From Bradyrhizobium sp. B124 (lineage in GTDB: Bacteria > Pseudomonadota > Alphaproteobacteria > Rhizobiales > Xanthobacteraceae), in the NCBI RefSeq assembly GCF_038967635.1, contig NZ_CP152413.1, positions 6,266,001 through 6,330,000 of the forward strand: a DNA stretch of 64,000 bases, given 5' to 3'. The notes under the pieces are model-generated. The model did not search any database. It was not told where the DNA came from and saw only the letters and a program-made list of their open reading frames with translations. Positions 60,345 to 64,000 of this stretch are shown in pieces. Each line of letters opens with the position of its first letter. The stretch's first letter is position 1. Position numbers and translations under genes: made by a program.

Positions 60345-61895
60345 ATGCTGCTCCAGAAGACGATCGGCGGAACGATGACGAGCACGAGCGCCGAAGCCGC
60401 GCCCGGCAGCGCCGGCATGACCGGGCGCGCGAGCGGGCGTGTTCACCCGCTCTTCGCGCTGCTGCTGCTGGCGTTGGTGTTGCGCCTTGCGGCCGCCGTC
60501 TGGCCCAACGTGATCTATCCCGACGAGACCTATCAATATCTCGAGCCGGCGTGGCGGATGCTCGGCCATGACGGCATTTTGACATGGGAATGGCGCGACG
60601 GCATTCGCGGCTGGTTCCTGCCGACATTGATGGCCGGGCCGGTTGCCCTGGGCGACGCGATTGCGCCTGCCGGCGCAGGTGCGTTTCTGATGCCGCGTCT
60701 GAGCGCCGCATGCGCGTCGCTGTCGATCGTGGTCGGCGCCTGGTTCCTCGGCGCGCGGATCTCGCGCACCCATGCCGTCGTCGCGGCCTTCGCGGCCGCG
60801 GTCTGGTTCGAATTGATCATGCTCGCGCCACACACATTGGGCGAGCCGCTGGCGACCGCGCTCATCGTTCCGGCGGCGCTGCTGGTCACCGATCGTCCGT
60901 CACCGCGGCGTCTCGCGATCGGCGGCGCCTTGCTCGCCTTCGCCTTTGTCTGCCGCTTCCAGTTTGCGCCGGCCATTGCCGTGCTCGCGCTCGGGGCGTG
61001 CTGGACGCGCTGGCGAAACCTGGTTCCGCTGGTCGCCGGCGGGCTCGCTGCGCTGTTGATCGCTGCCGCGATCGACCTCGCGCATGGCAGCGTGCCGTTC
61101 GCCTGGCTGATCGCCAATATCAGGGAAAACCTCGTCCACGATCGCGCCATCGAATTCGGCGTGTCGCCGCCGTCGGCCTATCTCATCGACTTCCTGACCG
61201 TCTGGTCGGTGGCGATTCTGCTGCCGCTTGCTGCGATCTGGCGCGGCTGGCGGCACGCACCCCTGCTCGCGACGGCGGCGCTGGTCAACCTTGTCTTCCA
61301 CAGCCTGATCGCGCACAAGGAATACCGCTTCATCTTCCTGTCGGTGGTGCTGCTCACCATCGTCGCGGCGCTGGGATCGGCCGATTGGGTCCAATGGCTG
61401 CGCACGAAGGTTGCGTGGCGCCGCTGGGCATTGCCGATCGTTCTCGGCGGCTGGGCGCTGCTGTCGGTGGCGCTGGCCGGCACCAGCGACGAGATGCGCG
61501 AGTACTGGACGCGCGGCGTCGGCGCTGCGCGGCTCGCGGCTGAGCTGCGCAGCGATCCGCAGATGTGCGGCCTTGCGCTTTACGACGTTCGCTTCCAGCA
61601 GTTGCCGGGGCGGGAACGATTGGTCGGCCCGGTGCCGCTCTATGCGCTGCAGTCCGCCGATCCGCTCGCCGAGATGATCCTGCCGCCGATGCTGCTGCGG
61701 GCAACCAAGCCGGCCTTCAATCGCATCCTTGCGCGGCCCGAGGCCGCAGGCGATCTGCCGGCGGATTTTTCTCGGCAAAGCTGCGCCCGCGTCGGCTTCA
61801 GCGATGCCTGCATCTATGCACGCGGCGGAAGCTGCGACGCATCCGCCGCCGCGCCCTTTGTGATCAATGACGTGCTTGTGAGGATGGGCTGGTAG
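60345..61895 (+). CDS. GT22-like membrane mannosyltransferase
   Basis: A polytopic glycosyltransferase of 516 aa with about 10 helices. The luminal/periplasmic acidic motif is NVIYPDETYQYLEPAWRMLG (as H-P-D-E-x-x-Q in GT22) and the second signature is LIAHKEYRFIFLSVVLL (H-K-E-x-R-F), both marks of the ALG9/PIG-B group using dolichyl- or polyprenyl-phosphate mannose. The C-terminal 150 residues form a soluble domain with several Cys. ATG at 60345; a start at 60375 (MTSTSAEAA) is also possible. Bacterial members are of unknown acceptor, perhaps envelope lipids or glycans. Confidence 0.8.
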   Translation: MLLQKTIGGTMTSTSAEAAPGSAGMTGRASGRVHPLFALLLLALVLRLAAAVWPNVIYPDETYQYLEPAWRMLGHDGILTWEWRDGIRGWFLPTLMAGPVALGDAIAPAGAGAFLMPRLSAACASLSIVVGAWFLGARISRTHAVVAAFAAAVWFELIMLAPHTLGEPLATALIVPAALLVTDRPSPRRLAIGGALLAFAFVCRFQFAPAIAVLALGACWTRWRNLVPLVAGGLAALLIAAAIDLAHGSVPFAWLIANIRENLVHDRAIEFGVSPPSAYLIDFLTVWSVAILLPLAAIWRGWRHAPLLATAALVNLVFHSLIAHKEYRFIFLSVVLLTIVAALGSADWVQWLRTKVAWRRWALPIVLGGWALLSVALAGTSDEMREYWTRGVGAARLAAELRSDPQMCGLALYDVRFQQLPGRERLVGPVPLYALQSADPLAEMILPPMLLRATKPAFNRILARPEAAGDLPADFSRQSCARVGFSDACIYARGGSCDASAAAPFVINDVLVRMGW

Positions 61896-62003
61896 AGGGT
61901 GGCGACGCTATGATCGGTGTCAATGCACGCTTGATCCTCTGCCTCGGCCCGGGCTATGGTCCGGCGGTCGCACCCATAAGGTCGACCTCAAGCAATTGAG
62001 ATC

Positions 62004-62077
62004 GCGGGCGTAGTTCAATGGTAGAACGGCAGCTTCCCAAGCTGCATACGAGGGTTCGATTCCCTTCGCCCGCTCCA
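62004..62077 (+). tRNA. tRNA-Gly (anticodon CCC)
   Basis: Acceptor stem GCGGGCG with CGCCCGC, D arm GTTCAATGGTAGAAC, anticodon stem GCAGC/GCTGC with loop TTCCCAA (anticodon CCC at 62036-62038), T arm GAGGGTTCGATTCCCTT, and encoded TCCA. All stems pair. Standard length, no intron. Confidence 0.97.
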
Positions 62078-62164
62078 GCCCCAAGGTCAGCCCCAAGGCT
62101 AAATTGCGCGGGACAGTCCTGTCGGCGAGACAATGTATTTCGCGGCAATAGCGGGAGACTTGAC

Positions 62165-62416
62165 GTGAGGTTGCTTGGAGCGCTGCTGCTCGCGCTGGGC
62201 GCGCTTTGCACGACGAAGGCGGCATCGGCACAAATGTACGATCCTCGCTATCCGGTCTGCATGCGTGTTTACGGGGAACTGGTCGGCGATCGAATGGATT
62301 GTATCTTCATGTCGATGAAGGAGTGCCAGGCCAGCGCTGCGGGGAATCCGGCAACCTGCCTGGTTAACCCTTTTTATGCACCAAGACCGGTGCATCGCGG
62401 CGGGCCCGAACGATGA
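62165..62416 (+). CDS. DUF3551 family small secreted protein
   Basis: An 83-aa protein with a signal peptide (VRLLGALLLALGALCTTKAA, cleavage near A-S-A-Q) and a mature part MYDPRYPVCMRVYGELVGDR, then SMKECQASAAGNPATCLVNP, with four cysteines. The Y-P-V-C-x-R-V-Y-G start and A-x-C-x-V-N-P-F end are the DUF3551 pattern common in Bradyrhizobium. Start GTG at 62165; no strong ribosome site is seen. Function unknown, probably periplasmic and disulfide-bonded. It lies 87 bp after tRNA-Gly. Confidence 0.78.
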   Translation: MRLLGALLLALGALCTTKAASAQMYDPRYPVCMRVYGELVGDRMDCIFMSMKECQASAAGNPATCLVNPFYAPRPVHRGGPER

Positions 62417-62458
62417 CCCTTCCGCTCGTATCCGCGAGCGTTCATTTGAGATCAATGT

Positions 62459-62629
62459 ATGGAATGGTGGCTCTACGCACTGTTTGCGATTGTTGTGATC
62501 GGATGCGCATTTGTCGTTCGCGCCCGTCGCGGCAGGAATTCGAGCGAGGATCAGGAACTGAACCGGCGGATTGACGAGCATGTCGATCGCCTCGATCTCA
62601 CGCGCCGCAATCGCGATCGGGATTCCTGA
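62459..62629 (+). CDS. Small single-pass membrane protein, 56 aa
   Basis: A short frame: MEWWLYALFAIVVIGCAFVV, then a highly charged tail RARRGRNSSEDQELNRRIDE ending in DLTRRNRDRDS. One membrane helix (about 4-20) with positive residues just after it, so the tail is probably cytoplasmic. Codon use is normal. It starts 42 bp after the DUF3551 gene. The ribosome site is weak (TTTGAG). I do not know a family; the amphipathic layout argues that it is real. Confidence 0.5.
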   Translation: MEWWLYALFAIVVIGCAFVVRARRGRNSSEDQELNRRIDEHVDRLDLTRRNRDRDS

Positions 62630-62825
62630 CCTGCCTCGCGGAATGATCCCGGGATGTTACGGCGGTCTGTTCACGCAACGTCCGCGCCTAACGCACTGTA
62701 CTCGACCTGTTCTTCTCACAAGGCGCAGTTATGTTTCCGTAGTTCTCCGCGTTTGAGAACGGAGTTCCGCCGGAATGCGAGAGCGGCCGGCAAGTGGCCG
62801 AGGTTGCGTCATCCTTCGGGGGTGA

Positions 62826-63845
62826 TCAGCGCCATCCCATGGCGGGCGCGACGTGAGTCAAGATGCTCTCGATCACATGCGCGTTGTAGGCGACGCCGAG
62901 TTGATTGGGGACCGTCAGCAGCAGGGTGTCGGCCTCCGCGATCGCCTCGTCCGTCTTGAGTTGCTCGATCAGCTTCTCCGGCTCGGCGGCGTAGCCGCGG
63001 CCGAAGATCGCGCGGGTCCGCTCGTCGATGAAGCCGATCTGGTCTTCCTCCTGCCCGTTGCCGAAATAGGCGCGGTCGCGGTCGTCGACCAGTGCGAAGA
63101 TGCTGCGGCTGACCGAGACCCGCGGCTCGCGGGTGTGGCCGGCCTCCTTCCATGCGGCGCGGTAGGCCCGGATCTGCGCGGCCTGCTGGATATGGAAGGC
63201 CTCTCCGGTCTCGTCGCTCTTCAGCGTCGAGCTCTGCAGGTTCATTCCGAGCTTTGCTGCCCAGACCGCGGTGGCGTTCGAACCGGCGCCCCACCAGATG
63301 CGCTCGCGCAAGCCTTCCGAGAGCGGTTCGAGCCGCAACATGCCGGGCGGATTGGGAAACATCGGCCGCGGATTCGGCTGCGCAAAACCTTGTCCGCGCA
63401 ACATATCGAGGAAGATCTCGGCGTGACGGCGGCCCATGTCGGCGTCGGTCTCGCCTTCGCCGGGCTGATAGCCGAAATAGCGCCAGCCATCGATCACCTG
63501 TTCGGGCGAGCCGCGGCTGATGCCGAGTTGCAGGCGTCCCCGCGCGATCAGGTCGGCCGCGCCGGCGTCCTCGATCATGTAGAGCGGATTTTCGTAGCGC
63601 ATGTCGATCACGGCGGTGCCGATTTCGATCCGGCTGGTCTTGGCGCCGACCGCCGCCAGCAGCGGGAAGGGCGAGGCCAGCTGGCGGGCGAAGTGATGGA
63701 CCCGAAAATACGCGCCGTCCGCGCCGAGCTCTTCGGCGGCGACCGCGAGGTCGATCGATTGCAGCAGCACATCCGCGGCCGAGCGGGCCTGGGATTGCGG
63801 GGAGGGCGTCCAGTGCCCGAACGAAAGGAATCCGATTTTTTTCAT
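62826..63845 (-). CDS. LLM class flavin-dependent oxidoreductase
   Basis: A luciferase-like (beta/alpha)8 barrel of 339 aa. MKKIGFLSFGHWTPSPQSQA, SIDLAVAAEELGADGAYFRV, HHFARQLASPFPLLAAVGAK, RIEIGTAVIDMRYENPLYMI (FMN-binding region), RLQLGISRGSPEQVIDGWRY and GLRERIWWGAGSNATAVWAA fit the bacterial LLM family. Uses FMNH2 or F420; the substrate is unknown. It ends 196 bp from the small membrane protein; that gap (62630-62825) shows nothing I can name. The last 155 bp of the window (63846-64000) show only the upstream region of this gene. Confidence 0.88.
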   Translation of the reverse strand: MKKIGFLSFGHWTPSPQSQARSAADVLLQSIDLAVAAEELGADGAYFRVHHFARQLASPFPLLAAVGAKTSRIEIGTAVIDMRYENPLYMIEDAGAADLIARGRLQLGISRGSPEQVIDGWRYFGYQPGEGETDADMGRRHAEIFLDMLRGQGFAQPNPRPMFPNPPGMLRLEPLSEGLRERIWWGAGSNATAVWAAKLGMNLQSSTLKSDETGEAFHIQQAAQIRAYRAAWKEAGHTREPRVSVSRSIFALVDDRDRAYFGNGQEEDQIGFIDERTRAIFGRGYAAEPEKLIEQLKTDEAIAEADTLLLTVPNQLGVAYNAHVIESILTHVAPAMGWR

Positions 63846-64000
63846 GTCGGCAATGTAGGCATATCAGGCGCGAATTGCGATCCGTGGCGTGACCCGGCGA
63901 TGACGGAAAATGTTTACCAACCGGGGAAAATTCGTGCGGCAAGTGTTGCGGGTTTTGCGGACCGCGCCGCCGTGCACGCGCTGCATGCGCGCTGGTCCTG

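Overview
The window is about 64 kb of GC-rich alphaproteobacterial chromosome, most likely Bradyrhizobium or a close relative of Rhodopseudomonas. The evidence is the gene families (a Liv-type transporter array, a pim-type dicarboxylate operon, a DUF3551 protein, an MlotiK1-like channel), a SAM-II riboswitch before metZ, and the many palindromic intergenic repeats usual in this group. Family names come from reading the translated sequence; no database search was run.

Layout. 1-16 kb is mixed housekeeping and detoxification: a nitroreductase cut by the window edge, two WYL-type regulators with visible operators, three GST-like proteins, an enoyl-CoA hydratase coupled to a cyclic-nucleotide-gated K+ channel, a membrane cNMP-binding protein coupled to a stand-alone DUF6537 protein, a membrane-anchored TAXI solute-binding protein, a LysR regulator and a thioesterase. 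At 16.0-16.9 kb an intact IS5-family element interrupts one of the palindromic repeats.

17-31.8 kb is an aromatic-acid (hydroxycinnamate-type) island. It holds pobA (4-hydroxybenzoate 3-monooxygenase), a tripartite TRAP transporter, a DUF3237 protein, an enoyl-CoA hydratase, feruloyl-CoA synthase, an SDR dehydrogenase, a 4-hydroxybenzoyl-CoA-type thioesterase, an ABC solute-binding protein with convergent Liv-type permease/ATPase genes, and a MarR regulator. The likely flow is uptake, CoA activation, hydration, side-chain shortening, 4-hydroxybenzoate, then protocatechuate. A shared inverted-repeat motif lies in three promoters of this island.

31.8-52 kb is a second uptake and beta-oxidation island: glycerate kinase, five tandem paralogous Liv-type solute-binding proteins (four with their own upstream gap, and separated by intrinsic terminators), one complete Liv-type permease/ATPase set, an IclR regulator with a perfect operator palindrome, and a divergent pimF-pimA-pimC-pimD-SDR run resembling the dicarboxylate (pimelate) operon of R. 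palustris but without the pimB thiolase. Each gap in this run carries a palindromic repeat.

52-64 kb holds metZ, controlled by a SAM-II riboswitch with a visible antiterminator/terminator pair, then a dCTP deaminase, a MATE exporter, SRPBCC and VOC proteins, an Ogt/AraC pair, a GT22-like mannosyltransferase, tRNA-Gly(CCC), two small proteins and an LLM flavin oxidoreductase.
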